The notes beneath the pieces were generated by a model. The model made no database searches. It was not told the origin of the DNA and saw only the letters and a program-made list of their open reading frames with translations. Below are positions 1-9,814 of a stretch of DNA of 64,000 nt, one piece after another. This DNA is from Candidatus Cryptobacteroides faecavium (GTDB taxonomy: Bacteria; Bacteroidota; Bacteroidia; Bacteroidales; UBA932). Both the position numbers and the translations under genes were made by a program. The DNA is taken from the NCBI GenBank assembly GCA_017694995.1, contig JADIMB010000001.1:1-64000 (forward strand), in the 5' to 3' direction. Every line of letters begins with the position of its first letter. Position 1 is the first letter of the stretch.

Positions 1-77
1 TTGTCTACATAGAAATAGCCGTCTTTCCTCAGGCTCTCGAAGTTCTGTATCCCCACCGGGTAAAGTTTGCCGCTCAT
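1..77 (-). CDS. 5' end of a gene running off the window; begins MSGKLYPVGIQNFESLRKDGYFYVDK, resembling the Bacteroidetes AAA-ATPase / PD-(D/E)XK (DUF1703-like) family
   Basis: Reverse-complement translation from ATG at 77; 'PVGIQNFESLR..GYFYVDK' N-terminus. Confidence 0.6.
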   Translation of the reverse strand, partial: MSGKLYPVGIQNFESLRKDGYFYVD

Positions 78-220
78 TGTGAATAACTTTTTATAGATAA
101 TTGCAAATATAAGAAGTAGTTTAAATTTTTCTCAAAAATTCTTTTACGGACCTTTCCGGCAAATAAAATGAGGGCGACTTTGCAGCCGCCCTCCGATACT
201 ATTTTTCTCTTCACGTCACA

Positions 221-2374
221 CTACTCGTCACGGTCTTCTTCCATATAAGCCTTGAGGAGCTTATCCTGGACATCCGACGGCACCGGCTGGTAATCAGCGA
301 ACTCCATCGTAAAAGTGGCGCTGCCTGATGTAAGTGAGCTCAAAGTTGTAGAGTATTTATACAGCTCAGCCAGAGGCACCCTTGCCTTGATGACCTCGAA
401 GCCCTTGTCGCTGCCCATACCCTCTATGAGGGCCCTGCGGTTCTGCAGGTCGGACATGCAGGCCCCCATGTAGTCTGAAGGGGTGAGCACCTCCACATTG
501 TAGATAGGCTCCATAATCTTCGGCCCGGCATTGCGGAACGCCTCTTTGAAAGCATTCCTTGCAGCCAGCACGAAGGATATTTCATTTGAATCCACCGGAT
601 GCATCTTGCCGTCATATACATAGACCCTGATGTCCCTGGCGAGGGATCCTGTAAGAGGGCCTTCGCTCATCTTGTCCATTATACCCTTCAGGATAGCAGG
701 CATGAAGCGGGCATCGATGGCGCCGCCGACAATGCAGTTATAGAATTCCAGCTTGCCGCCCCACTCCAGGTCGAAGGATTCCTTGCTCTTGACATTGAGC
801 ACCATTTCCTTTCCGTCAATCTTGAACCTGTTGGTAGCCTCGACACCTTCTACGATAGGGCAGATGAGCATATGGACTTCTCCGAACTGTCCCGCCCCGC
901 CGGACTGCTTCTTGTGCCTGTAGCTTGCCGTGGCGACTTTGGTGATAGTCTCCCGGTATGAGATCCTCGGAGGGAAGAGCTCTATCTCAATCTTGTTCTC
1001 GTTCTTGAGTCTCCACCTCACTATATTGATATGCTGCTCGCCCTGTCCTTTCAGGATAGTCTGCTTGAGCTCCTTTGAGTATTCCACAATGATTGTAGGG
1101 TCTTCCGCGGACATCTTGTTCAGGGCCTCCCCCATCTTCTCCTCGTCCTTCTGCTCCTTGGCCTTTATGGCAGTACGGAACTTGGATGCAGGGAACTTGA
1201 TGTGCTCATAGACAATGTCTGTACCAGGCTGGGCCAGAGTGACATTGGTCTTAGCCGCACGCAGTTTGACCGTACATCCTATATCTCCTGCATACAGGTC
1301 AGTGACCCTGTCCTTCTTTTTACCTGCCACGGCATATATCGTACTGATCCTTTCCTTGTCGCCGGTCTCCGGATTCTCCAGGTCCTGTCCTTCCGTAAGC
1401 TCTCCTGACATCACCTTGAAATAGGCCACCTCTCCCAGATGCTGTTCTACGGCCGTCTTATATATGAAGAGTGTAGTAGGCGCATCCTGCTTGCACTCGA
1501 TCTCTTTTCCGTCCTTGGTCTTCGCTGTCCTGTCAGCAGGCGATGAAGCCGTCCTGATGGTGAACTCCATAAGCCTTTTCACACCTATGTCCTTCTTGGC
1601 TGAAAGGCAGAACACAGGAAGCACTTCTCCTGCCCTGCAGCCGATACCGATACCCTTGCGTATCTCATCCTCTGTGAGGACACCGGCTTCAAAGAACTTC
1701 TCCATGAGGGTATCGTCATATTCTGCCGCCCTTTCAATAAGCGCAGACCTCAACTCCTCGGCCTCATCCCTATACTGCTCAGGAATCTCAAGGTCCTCAC
1801 GGGTACCGTTGTCATCCTTGAAATGGTAGTATTTCATCTTGAGAACATCTATGAACCCGTCGAACGAAGGTCCAGGATTCACAGGATACTGAATGAGCAC
1901 CGGCTGCTTGCCGAATGCCTCTTTCATGGACTCCAGGGTATTCTCCCATGATGCCTTCTCTCCGTCAAGCTGGTTTATGGCCACTATCAGCGGCACATCG
2001 TACTGGCGGGCATAACGGGCGAAGATCTCGGTCCCGACCTCCACACCCTGCTGGGCATTTATCAGGAGGACACCGGTATCGCACACTTTGAACGCTGAAA
2101 CTGCCCCGCCTATGAAATCATCCGCACCGGGAGTATCGATGATATTGAACTTGGTGTCCATGAATTCTGCGTAGAGAGGAGTAGAGTAGATGGAGCGCTG
2201 GTTCATCTGCTCGATTTCAGTGTTGTCAGATACGGTGTTCTTGGCCTCCACCGACCCTCTCCTCTCAATCACCTTGCCCTCGTAGAGCATGGCTTCAGAT
2301 AATGTGGTCTTACCTGACTTGGTGCTACCAAGCAGAACCACATTACGGATGTTGCTGGTTGAATAAGCTTTCAT
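221..2374 (-). CDS. Elongation factor G paralogue (EF-G2-like)
   Basis: EF-G domain organisation; P-loop GSTKSGKTT; G3 motif DTPGADDF instead of DTPGHVDF; likely start is the internal Met MKAYSTSN. Confidence 0.88.
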   Translation of the reverse strand: MKAYSTSNIRNVVLLGSTKSGKTTLSEAMLYEGKVIERRGSVEAKNTVSDNTEIEQMNQRSIYSTPLYAEFMDTKFNIIDTPGADDFIGGAVSAFKVCDTGVLLINAQQGVEVGTEIFARYARQYDVPLIVAINQLDGEKASWENTLESMKEAFGKQPVLIQYPVNPGPSFDGFIDVLKMKYYHFKDDNGTREDLEIPEQYRDEAEELRSALIERAAEYDDTLMEKFFEAGVLTEDEIRKGIGIGCRAGEVLPVFCLSAKKDIGVKRLMEFTIRTASSPADRTAKTKDGKEIECKQDAPTTLFIYKTAVEQHLGEVAYFKVMSGELTEGQDLENPETGDKERISTIYAVAGKKKDRVTDLYAGDIGCTVKLRAAKTNVTLAQPGTDIVYEHIKFPASKFRTAIKAKEQKDEEKMGEALNKMSAEDPTIIVEYSKELKQTILKGQGEQHINIVRWRLKNENKIEIELFPPRISYRETITKVATASYRHKKQSGGAGQFGEVHMLICPIVEGVEATNRFKIDGKEMVLNVKSKESFDLEWGGKLEFYNCIVGGAIDARFMPAILKGIMDKMSEGPLTGSLARDIRVYVYDGKMHPVDSNEISFVLAARNAFKEAFRNAGPKIMEPIYNVEVLTPSDYMGACMSDLQNRRALIEGMGSDKGFEVIKARVPLAELYKYSTTLSSLTSGSATFTMEFADYQPVPSDVQDKLLKAYMEEDRDE

Positions 2375-2519
2375 GTGCTTTTTCTTTTTGTTATTAACTA
2401 TTTGGTCATGTATGCCCCGCCCAAAGGCGGTTTCCTGCTCCGGAGCGGTTCCCGAACAGATTTTTTCAAAAGGCATCGGAGCAAATCTAATAAATTAATG
2501 GTTTAAAAACAATAGAGAA

Positions 2520-2747
2520 TCATAGCTTTATACCATATTTTGACTCTAAATATAAAGCACTGCACTCTCTGTATGCTTTCAGAATGTCATCACCGTGATA
2601 CCCCAGCTCTTCCATAAGGAAAGCATCCGCCTCTTGCGGGTCAGCACCGATCCATATGCAGATATCACTGAATGAGAGGCCCGGATCCATATGCACTTTC
2701 TCCCGTTCCAGGAGACATGCGAACAACTCGAATTTGACAATATCCAT
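2520..2747 (-). CDS. Small hypothetical protein (75 aa from the internal Met)
   Basis: Short ORF divergent from the XRE regulator; the longer ORF extends over AT-rich operator-like DNA. Confidence 0.5.
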   Translation of the reverse strand: MDIVKFELFACLLEREKVHMDPGLSFSDICIWIGADPQEADAFLMEELGYHGDDILKAYRECSALYLESKYGIKL

Positions 2748-2781
2748 ATTTCCGTTTTTCTGCAAATCTGGCCAAAAGACA

Positions 2782-2897
2782 GACAATGACAACACGATAT
2801 TGTCTTTTTGTGGCGAAAACATCAAATATTTTTCTGTTTTTTAATGTTTTTTCTGTTTTTGACAATCCAGTATTGTCTTTGACATATTTAAATTGTC
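2782..2897. promoter_or_regulatory. Cluster of GACAAT...ATTGTC dyads in a divergent intergenic region
   Basis: GACAAT 2782-2787 / ATTGTC 2799-2804; GACAAT 2861-2866 / ATTGTC 2872-2877; TGACA 2880-2884 / TGTCA 2894-2898. Confidence 0.4.
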
Positions 2898-2953
2898 ATT
2901 TTTCTCCTGCTTAAAATGATACTTTTGCCACAGACTACGGCATTGCATCATAA

Positions 2954-3331
2954 ATGGACAACAAGACTGTCAAGGAAAACATCTACAGGATACGAAAAGA
3001 GAAAAAGATCACCCAGCAGCAGATGGCTGAAAGACTGGGCATGTCCCGCAATTCTTACAGAAGGATCGAATCCGGAGACACAGTCCTGGTGAATGACCAT
3101 ATAGTCCAGATAGCGGATCTGCTTGAAATGTCACCGGACGAGCTCCTGCTCGGGGACTCAGCATCGGACGGAAGAAAGATACTTGATGAAATGCGTGTGG
3201 GTTACGCCCAGGAAATAAGTGACAGGAACAGGACAATATCCTCTCTTGAAGAGCGCATCAGGCTGCTGGAAGACCTGGTAAGGACAAAAGACGAAATCAT
3301 CACCATGCTCAAAAAGCAGGAACAGAGGTAA
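2954..3331 (+). CDS. XRE-family helix-turn-helix transcriptional regulator with C-terminal coiled coil
   Basis: IRKEKKITQQQMAERLGMSRNSYRRIESG HTH. Confidence 0.85.
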   Translation: MDNKTVKENIYRIRKEKKITQQQMAERLGMSRNSYRRIESGDTVLVNDHIVQIADLLEMSPDELLLGDSASDGRKILDEMRVGYAQEISDRNRTISSLEERIRLLEDLVRTKDEIITMLKKQEQR

Positions 3332-3352
3332 ATTATACGTATCTTTGCCCGT

Positions 3353-4054
3353 ATGCAGGGAAAAATCAATCTTATCGGACATCTCAATGACGGGATGCTG
3401 GAGGCAGGGTGCGATGAGGCAGGACGCGGACCACTGGCCGGACCGGTGTTCGCCGCGGCTGTCATATTGCCGGAAGGATTTTCGCATCCTCTGCTGAACG
3501 ATTCGAAGAAAATGACAGAGAAGGCACGGGAGATACTGCGTCCGGTGATAGAGAGGGAGGCTGTGGCATACGCCGTAGAGTCTGTAAGCGCCCGGGAAAT
3601 AGACACTGTAAATATACTCAACGCATCAATAGCCGGAATGTGGAGGGCTGTCATGAGACTGGCCGTCAAGCCTGAGTTCCTGCTGGTGGACGGAAACAGG
3701 TTCTGGCCTTACACGAGAATAAGCGGGATGGAGGAAGGCATGAGCACTGGCTCACCGGCTGGGGAAGGGCCGTGGGCAGACCGGAATATTGTCCTGGAAT
3801 ACAGCAGGATACCATATCAGTGCATAGTAAAAGGCGACGGGAAGTATGCCTCTATTGCGGCAGCGTCAGTCCTTGCCAAGACATACAGGGACGAATACAT
3901 GAGAAATCTGGCTGTGGAATATCCGCAGTACGGATGGGAGAGGAACATGGGCTATCCCACCAGGGAGCACATAGAAGCCATCCGGGAATACGGTTTCACC
4001 CCGCACCACAGGATGAGTTTCCATGTGAAGGAGCTCGAGCCGTCGCTTTTCTGA
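3353..4054 (+). CDS. rnhB: Ribonuclease HII
   Basis: CDEAGRGPLAGPVFAAAVILP and VKGDGKYASIAAASVLAKTYRDEYM motifs. Confidence 0.95.
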   Translation: MQGKINLIGHLNDGMLEAGCDEAGRGPLAGPVFAAAVILPEGFSHPLLNDSKKMTEKAREILRPVIEREAVAYAVESVSAREIDTVNILNASIAGMWRAVMRLAVKPEFLLVDGNRFWPYTRISGMEEGMSTGSPAGEGPWADRNIVLEYSRIPYQCIVKGDGKYASIAAASVLAKTYRDEYMRNLAVEYPQYGWERNMGYPTREHIEAIREYGFTPHHRMSFHVKELEPSLF

Positions 4055-4178
4055 GGACAGAAGGAATTCAGAGTTGTCCAAAACAGGTTCAAAAGAATTT
4101 TGACAAAAAATCAGTCATCCGCTTAAAAAATCAGTGATTAATATGTACTTTTGCAGTCTCATATACCTGATATGACTG

Positions 4179-4925
4179 ATGAAGAACGCCGTTATCTATA
4201 CCTGCATAACCGGAGATTATGACTGTCTGATGGAGCCGGGTGCTGCAGATCCTGATTTCGACTATATCTGTTTTGTGGAAAAGGGCAAGAAGACCGCCGG
4301 AAGGTCCGGAATATGGGAAATCAGAGAGACGGACTTCAGCCTGGACGACAAGACAGTCCTGTCCAGGTACCCCAAGATCAACCCGCACATCCTGCTGCCC
4401 GAATATGAGTACAGCGTCTGGATAGATGGCAATATAGTCATAAGTGACATGTATTTCTATGATATAGTCCGCCAGAAAATACGCAGCGGGGTGCTTTACT
4501 CCGGCATGAAACACTGGGCGAGGGACTGCGCATACGATGAAGTGGCCAAATGCATCGATGCAAGGGTGGATTCCCGCATCAGGCTTATCAAGGCTCTTGC
4601 CTTCCTGAAGAAGAACCATTTTCCAAAGCATTACGGGATGTACGAGAACAATGTCATATTCAGACGTCACAATGCTCCGGAAATCATGGAATTCGACACG
4701 TTGTGGTGGCAGATGTTTACAGATTACACCCACCGGGACCAGATTCTCCACCCTTACTGCATGATGAAGTGCGGAATAGATTTCGATTTCCTGCTTCCTC
4801 CGCCTTACTGCGCCAGGAACCACTGGTCGCTCAAGTACACGGACCATGTTGCCGACAGGAAATTGTACTGGCACAGGAACATATTCAACAAGACGGCCAA
4901 TTTCTTCATCAAGCTGTTCATATGA
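4179..4925 (+). CDS. DUF616/TOD1-like glycosyltransferase-related protein
   Basis: YTCITGDYDCL...FVEKG...PKINPHILLPEYEYSVWIDGNI; DxD-like region. Confidence 0.6.
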   Translation: MKNAVIYTCITGDYDCLMEPGAADPDFDYICFVEKGKKTAGRSGIWEIRETDFSLDDKTVLSRYPKINPHILLPEYEYSVWIDGNIVISDMYFYDIVRQKIRSGVLYSGMKHWARDCAYDEVAKCIDARVDSRIRLIKALAFLKKNHFPKHYGMYENNVIFRRHNAPEIMEFDTLWWQMFTDYTHRDQILHPYCMMKCGIDFDFLLPPPYCARNHWSLKYTDHVADRKLYWHRNIFNKTANFFIKLFI

Positions 4926-4932
4926 TAATTCC

Positions 4933-5297
4933 GGCAATCGCAAACAAGTTTGCATTGCTCTGGGGCTTCTGCGATATTTGGCCTGGCGGCCATTTATACG
5001 GCTGCGCCTCGGCAATTGCAAACAAGTTTGCATTGCTCTGGGGCTTCTGCGATATTTGGCCTGGCGGCCATTTATACGGTTCACGCCTCGGCAATTGCAA
5101 ACAAGTTTGCATTGCTCTCGGCTTCTGCGATATTTGGCCTGGCGGCCATTTATACGGTTCACGCCTCGGCAATCGCAAACAAGTTTGCATTGCTCTCGGG
5201 CTTCTGCGATATTTGGCCTGGCGGCCATTTATACGGTTCACGCCTCGGCAATCGCAAACAAGTTTGCATTGCTCTCGGCTTCTGCGTATATTTGCGT
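4933..5297. repeat. Tandem array: four full 78/79-bp units plus a fifth partial unit
   Basis: Unit starts (ggcaat[c/t]gcaaac) at 4933, 5011, 5090, 5168, 5247; near-identical units, no spacers. Confidence 0.95.
5263..5294 (+). promoter_or_regulatory. Bacteroidetes sigma-ABfr-type promoter in the last repeat copy
   Basis: TTTG (5263-5266) N20 TATATTTG (5287-5294), 47 bp upstream of ATG 5342. Confidence 0.7.
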
Positions 5298-5341
5298 TTC
5301 TGCTATGAGATCAAGTACAATGTAAAATTAATCAATAGACA

Positions 5342-7510
5342 ATGAAAAAATTCCTTTGCGCAATCGCGGCCCTGTCGCTTTTCTCAACGGGAGGGCTGAA
5401 AGCAGATGAAGGCATGTGGATGCTGCCTCTTCTGGAGAAAATGAACATCAAGGTGATGCAGCAGGAAGGCTGCAGGCTGACCGCAGAGCAGATCTACAGC
5501 ATAAACCACTCCTCTCTCAAAGACGCCATCGTGCAGTTCGGGGGAGGATGCACCGGGGAGATAATCTCCGACAAGGGCCTCCTGGTGACCAACCACCACT
5601 GCGGATACGCCAGCATCCAGCAGCTCAGCTCTGTGGAGCATGACTACCTGACAGACGGCTACTGGGCGATGAACAGCTCGGAAGAGCTCCCTTGCCAGGG
5701 CCTTTCCGTGACTTTCCTTGAAAGCATGACAGATGTGACATCAATAATGGAAAAGACAGAAAAAGCAGCCCGCAAACAGTACAGGGACAGCCTGGATGCC
5801 GAAGGGCTGGTGGCCAAGGCTCTCGCGGCCAAGGAAGACGAGCTCAGGAAAGCGGCTGAAGGGGACAACCCGCACTGCAGGGTAGTGTTCGAGTCCTTCT
5901 ACAACAGGAATGTCCGCTACATGATCGTCTACAAGACTTTCCGCGACATCCGTTTCGTGGGCGCGCCGCCTTCCTCCATCGGGAAGTTCGGGGCTGACAC
6001 CGACAACTGGATGTGGCCCCGCCACACCGGGGACTTCTCCATGTTCCGCGTCTATGCCGACAAGGACAACAACCCGGCAGAATACTCGGCGGACAATGTC
6101 CCGTACACTCCAAAGCAGCACCTCGCCATCTCCCTCAAAGGCGTGCAGGAAGGAGACTACACCATGATCATGGGTTACCCGGGAAGGACCAACCGCTTCT
6201 TCACATCCCCTGAACTGAAAAGCCTCCTGGCAAAGCAGGACATATCCATCTCCGCCCGCACTATCCGCCAGGACATAATGATGGAGGACATGCTCGCCGA
6301 CCCGAAGGTGAAGATACAGTACGCAAGCAAATATGCAGGCTCTTCCAACGGCTGGAAGAAATGGATAGGAATGAAGCAGGCGTTCGCCAAACTTGATGTC
6401 ATCGGACGCGCAGAGCAGGAGGAGGCCGGATTCACCGCCTGGGTAGACCAGAACAGGAAACGCCAGGAGAAATACGGTTCTGCTCTCGAGACCATACGGA
6501 AAGGCGTGGAGGCCGGAGCGGCCGCGAACAAGGTATACACGACCACATTGGAGTCCGTCTTCAGGATCGAGCTCTCCACAATGGCCACCATGTTCAACAA
6601 CGCCGTCAAGACATCCCTCCGCGCATCAGGGTCAACAGATACACTTGCGGCATTCCAGGACGCGCTGGCAATGATGCCTGCCCTCTACAAGGACTATTCG
6701 GAAAGCCTGGACAGGAAAGAAGCCAAGGCGATGCTGGAATACTACAGGGACAATGTGGACACCACATATTACCTTAAAGGCATATCCCCTGACTTCGGGA
6801 CAATGGACATAAGCTCGTACGTGGACTCCCTTTTCTCCCGCAGCATATTCACCTCAGAGGAGAAACTGGCCGGGGCGCTGGAGAGCATGAAGCCTTCAGA
6901 AGTGCTGGAAGACCCTGCCATAAGCCTTGCGAAATCATACTCCACGGTAATCACCGGTGTACTGCCGGAAATATCGTACAGCGACTCCCTGCTTGCCGCA
7001 GGACGCAAGGCATACACGGCCGGGCTTCTGGAATGGAAGAAGGGCGAGCCGTCATATCCTGACGCCAACTTCACCATGAGGCTGACCTACGGCCACGTGA
7101 AGGGATACTCCCCTAAGGACGCTGTAATCTACAAATATTACACTACCCTGGACGGTGTGATGGAGAAGGAAGACCCTGACAACTGGGAGTTCGTAGTGCC
7201 TGCAAAACTCAAGGGGCTGTGGGAAGCCGGGGACTTCGGCCAGTATGCCATGGCTGACGGCAAAATGCCGGTAGCGTTCCTCTCCAACAACGACATCACC
7301 GGAGGAAACTCCGGAAGCCCGGTCCTGAACGCCGACGGACAGCTCATAGGACTTGCCTTCGACGGCAACTGGGAGTCAATGAGCAGCGACATCATGTTCG
7401 AGCCGGACCTCCAGCGGTGCATCAACGTGGACATCCGCTATGTGCTCTTCATTGTCGACAAGTTCGGAGGAGCCGGCTACCTGCTTGATGAAATGACTAT
7501 AGTTAAATAA
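5342..7510 (+). CDS. S46 family dipeptidyl-peptidase (DPP7/DPP11-like)
   Basis: DEGMWMLPLLEKMN; GGCTGEIISDKGLLVTNHHCGY; DITGGNSGSPVLNADG. Confidence 0.93.
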   Translation: MKKFLCAIAALSLFSTGGLKADEGMWMLPLLEKMNIKVMQQEGCRLTAEQIYSINHSSLKDAIVQFGGGCTGEIISDKGLLVTNHHCGYASIQQLSSVEHDYLTDGYWAMNSSEELPCQGLSVTFLESMTDVTSIMEKTEKAARKQYRDSLDAEGLVAKALAAKEDELRKAAEGDNPHCRVVFESFYNRNVRYMIVYKTFRDIRFVGAPPSSIGKFGADTDNWMWPRHTGDFSMFRVYADKDNNPAEYSADNVPYTPKQHLAISLKGVQEGDYTMIMGYPGRTNRFFTSPELKSLLAKQDISISARTIRQDIMMEDMLADPKVKIQYASKYAGSSNGWKKWIGMKQAFAKLDVIGRAEQEEAGFTAWVDQNRKRQEKYGSALETIRKGVEAGAAANKVYTTTLESVFRIELSTMATMFNNAVKTSLRASGSTDTLAAFQDALAMMPALYKDYSESLDRKEAKAMLEYYRDNVDTTYYLKGISPDFGTMDISSYVDSLFSRSIFTSEEKLAGALESMKPSEVLEDPAISLAKSYSTVITGVLPEISYSDSLLAAGRKAYTAGLLEWKKGEPSYPDANFTMRLTYGHVKGYSPKDAVIYKYYTTLDGVMEKEDPDNWEFVVPAKLKGLWEAGDFGQYAMADGKMPVAFLSNNDITGGNSGSPVLNADGQLIGLAFDGNWESMSSDIMFEPDLQRCINVDIRYVLFIVDKFGGAGYLLDEMTIVK

Positions 7511-7514
7511 CGTG

Positions 7515-7551
7515 AATTCGATGAATTTAATTCATTAAATTACATCGAATT
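7515..7551. terminator. AT-rich hairpin following the S46 peptidase
   Basis: AATTCGATGAATTTAAT-TC-ATTAAATT(A)CATCGAATT, one bulged base. Confidence 0.5.
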
Positions 7552-7686
7552 ACCTATTAAGGAGCAGGCCCGTAGCCTGAGACAGGTCCCCCGGCGAGGG
7601 GGAAGGAAGGGGGTGGCGCCCCTTAATAAGGGGCTGTCACGAAGTGACTGGGGATTAGATTATATGATTAAACGCATGTTTAATCA

Positions 7687-7779
7687 TTAACGTCAGTGTG
7701 ACGGATTCCGGTCATAAATGATAAAATATTGATTTTTAGGATAATACTGTTAAACATAAATTCGTCGAACTGACGTTAA
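7687..7779. repeat. MITE-like 93-bp element with terminal inverted repeats
   Basis: TTAACGTCAGT (7687-7697) / ACTGACGTTAA (7769-7779), extendable to about 19 bp with 3 mismatches. Confidence 0.5.
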
Positions 7780-7818
7780 ATAACATCCTTTTCAGGAATA
7801 CAACAAAATAAACCCGGA

Positions 7819-8886
7819 ATGAAACAGAACGAAATAATGAAAATGCTCTACGATGTGCAGCACCCGGCCAAGGGTGACAGGAACATCGTGGAGCTCGGGA
7901 TGGTGGAAAAGGTGGACATAGAGGACAATAAAGTCACCGTCACCCTCGCTTTCCCGAAACACCGCGACCCTCTCGCTGAGTACCTCATAGGCAGCACAAA
8001 GGCGGCAGTCATCCGCCACGCTCCGGAAGGGACGCAGGTGGAAGTCAAGACCATAGTCAAGGAAGAAGCCCCGAAAAAGCAGGTGGGACTCAACCTCGGG
8101 ACCGAAGAGCTGGAGCATGTTAAGCACATCATCGGGGTAGCCTCGGGCAAAGGAGGTGTAGGCAAGTCCACCGTAGCAGTGAACCTGGCGATAGCCCTTG
8201 CCCGGGCCGGATACAAGGTCGGGCTCGCTGATGCCGACGTATACGGGCCTTCAGTACCGAAGATGACCGGCACGGAGCACGATATGCCCGAGGCTTTCCA
8301 GGAGGGGGACAAGGAAGTGATAATGCCTCTGGAGAAATACGGAGTGAAATGGATGTCCATCGGATATTTCGCCTCTCCGGAACAGGCCCTCATCTGGAGA
8401 GGGCCGATGGCTTGCAACGCCCTCAAGCAGATGATCCTGCAGGTACGCTGGGGCGAGCTTGACTTCCTTCTCATCGACATGCCTCCGGGAACAGGGGACA
8501 TCCACATCAGCCTGGTGCACGACATACCTCTGAGCGGTGCAGTGATAGTCACCACCCCCCAGGCTGTGGCCCTTGCCGATGTGGAGAAAGGGGTGAACAT
8601 GTTCCGCAACGAGAGCATCCGCAAGCCTATCTTCGGGCTGGTGGAGAACATGGCCTGGTTCACACCGGAGGAACTTCCGGACAACAGGTACTACATCTTC
8701 GGCAAGGACGGAGGGGCTGAGATGGCAGCGAAATACGGCATCCCTCTGCTCGGGCAGGTGCCTATCGTCCAGAGCATCAGGGAAAGCGGCGACAGCGGAG
8801 AGCCCGCCGCCCTCTCGGACAGGCCTGACGGAGTGGCGTTCATGGGCATTGCCTCAAGACTCGTTGAAGAAGTAAACAAGAAATAA
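7819..8886 (+). CDS. mrp: Mrp/NBP35-family Fe-S carrier P-loop ATPase
   Basis: [28 protein letters not shown]. Confidence 0.92.
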   Translation: MKQNEIMKMLYDVQHPAKGDRNIVELGMVEKVDIEDNKVTVTLAFPKHRDPLAEYLIGSTKAAVIRHAPEGTQVEVKTIVKEEAPKKQVGLNLGTEELEHVKHIIGVASGKGGVGKSTVAVNLAIALARAGYKVGLADADVYGPSVPKMTGTEHDMPEAFQEGDKEVIMPLEKYGVKWMSIGYFASPEQALIWRGPMACNALKQMILQVRWGELDFLLIDMPPGTGDIHISLVHDIPLSGAVIVTTPQAVALADVEKGVNMFRNESIRKPIFGLVENMAWFTPEELPDNRYYIFGKDGGAEMAAKYGIPLLGQVPIVQSIRESGDSGEPAALSDRPDGVAFMGIASRLVEEVNKK

Positions 8887-8938
8887 TACACCAACACGGT
8901 TCCGGGGCTTCCCCGGGACCTTTTCATTGAACCTGCAG

Positions 8939-9733
8939 ATGAAACAGTATCTTGACCTCCTGCGGCACATACGCGAGCACGGAGTAATGAAAGAAGACCG
9001 TACCGGAGTCGGTACGCAGAGTGTTTTCGGATACCAGATGCGCTTCGACCTGGGCGCGGGGTTCCCGCTTCTCACTACCAAGAAAGTGCACCTGAAATCC
9101 ATCATATACGAGCTTCTCTGGTTCATTTCCGGAGACACCAACATCAAGTATCTCAAAGACCACGGAGTGTCCATCTGGGACGAATGGGCCGATGAGAACG
9201 GAGACCTTGGCCCTGTATACGGGCACCAGTGGAGAAGCTGGCCGGCCCCGGACGGAAGCGCCATAGACCAGCTGTCAAATGTGATAGATTCCATCAGGAA
9301 AAACCCTGACAGCAGAAGGCTGCTGGTCTCCGCATGGAATGTGGCGGAAGTGGACAGGATGGCCCTGCCCCCGTGCCACACCATGTTCCAGTTCTATGTG
9401 GCGGAAGGGAAGCTCTCGTGCCAGCTGTACCAGAGGAGCGCGGACGTCTTCCTCGGAGTGCCGTTCAACATAGCCTCCTATGCCCTGCTCACCATGATGA
9501 CAGCGCAGGTGTGCGGCCTGCAGCCAGGGGAGTTCATCCACACCACAGGGGACACCCATATCTACCGCAACCATTTCGACCAGGTGGCCCTGCAGCTCTC
9601 CCGTGAGCCCAGACCGCTCCCCGTCATGAAGATAAACCCTGAAGTAAAGGATATCTTCAGCTTCAGATACGAGGACTTCTCTCTGGAAGGTTACGACCCG
9701 TGGCCTGCAATCAAGGCTCCTGTAGCGGTATGA
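8939..9733 (+). CDS. thyA: Thymidylate synthase (ATG at 8939; an upstream in-frame ATG at 8927 is possible)
   Basis: [56 protein letters not shown]. Confidence 0.95.
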   Translation: MKQYLDLLRHIREHGVMKEDRTGVGTQSVFGYQMRFDLGAGFPLLTTKKVHLKSIIYELLWFISGDTNIKYLKDHGVSIWDEWADENGDLGPVYGHQWRSWPAPDGSAIDQLSNVIDSIRKNPDSRRLLVSAWNVAEVDRMALPPCHTMFQFYVAEGKLSCQLYQRSADVFLGVPFNIASYALLTMMTAQVCGLQPGEFIHTTGDTHIYRNHFDQVALQLSREPRPLPVMKINPEVKDIFSFRYEDFSLEGYDPWPAIKAPVAV

Positions 9734-9770
9734 CAAACCCACTGCGAAGCATGAAATAAGGAATAAAATT

Positions 9771-9804
9771 GAGGCCGGCCCTAAATGATTAAAGGACCGG
9801 CCTC
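9771..9804. terminator. Bidirectional terminator-like hairpin between convergent thyA and galM
   Basis: GAGGCCGG...CCGGCCTC. Confidence 0.65.
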
Positions 9805-9814
9805 GTCATTCGTT

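Noticed and set aside
4933-5297. CRISPR array
   Set aside because: Units are contiguous 78/79-bp near-identical repeats with no unique spacers and no cas genes.
4131-5345. Long overlapping ORFs (365, 252, 159, 131, 107 aa) through the 78/79-bp repeat array on both strands
   Set aside because: Near-identical repeats without stops create ORFs in several frames and on both strands; the promoter-like content and absence of a plausible start/RBS argue against coding.
7848-8684. 278-aa minus-strand ORF
   Set aside because: Antisense shadow of mrp.
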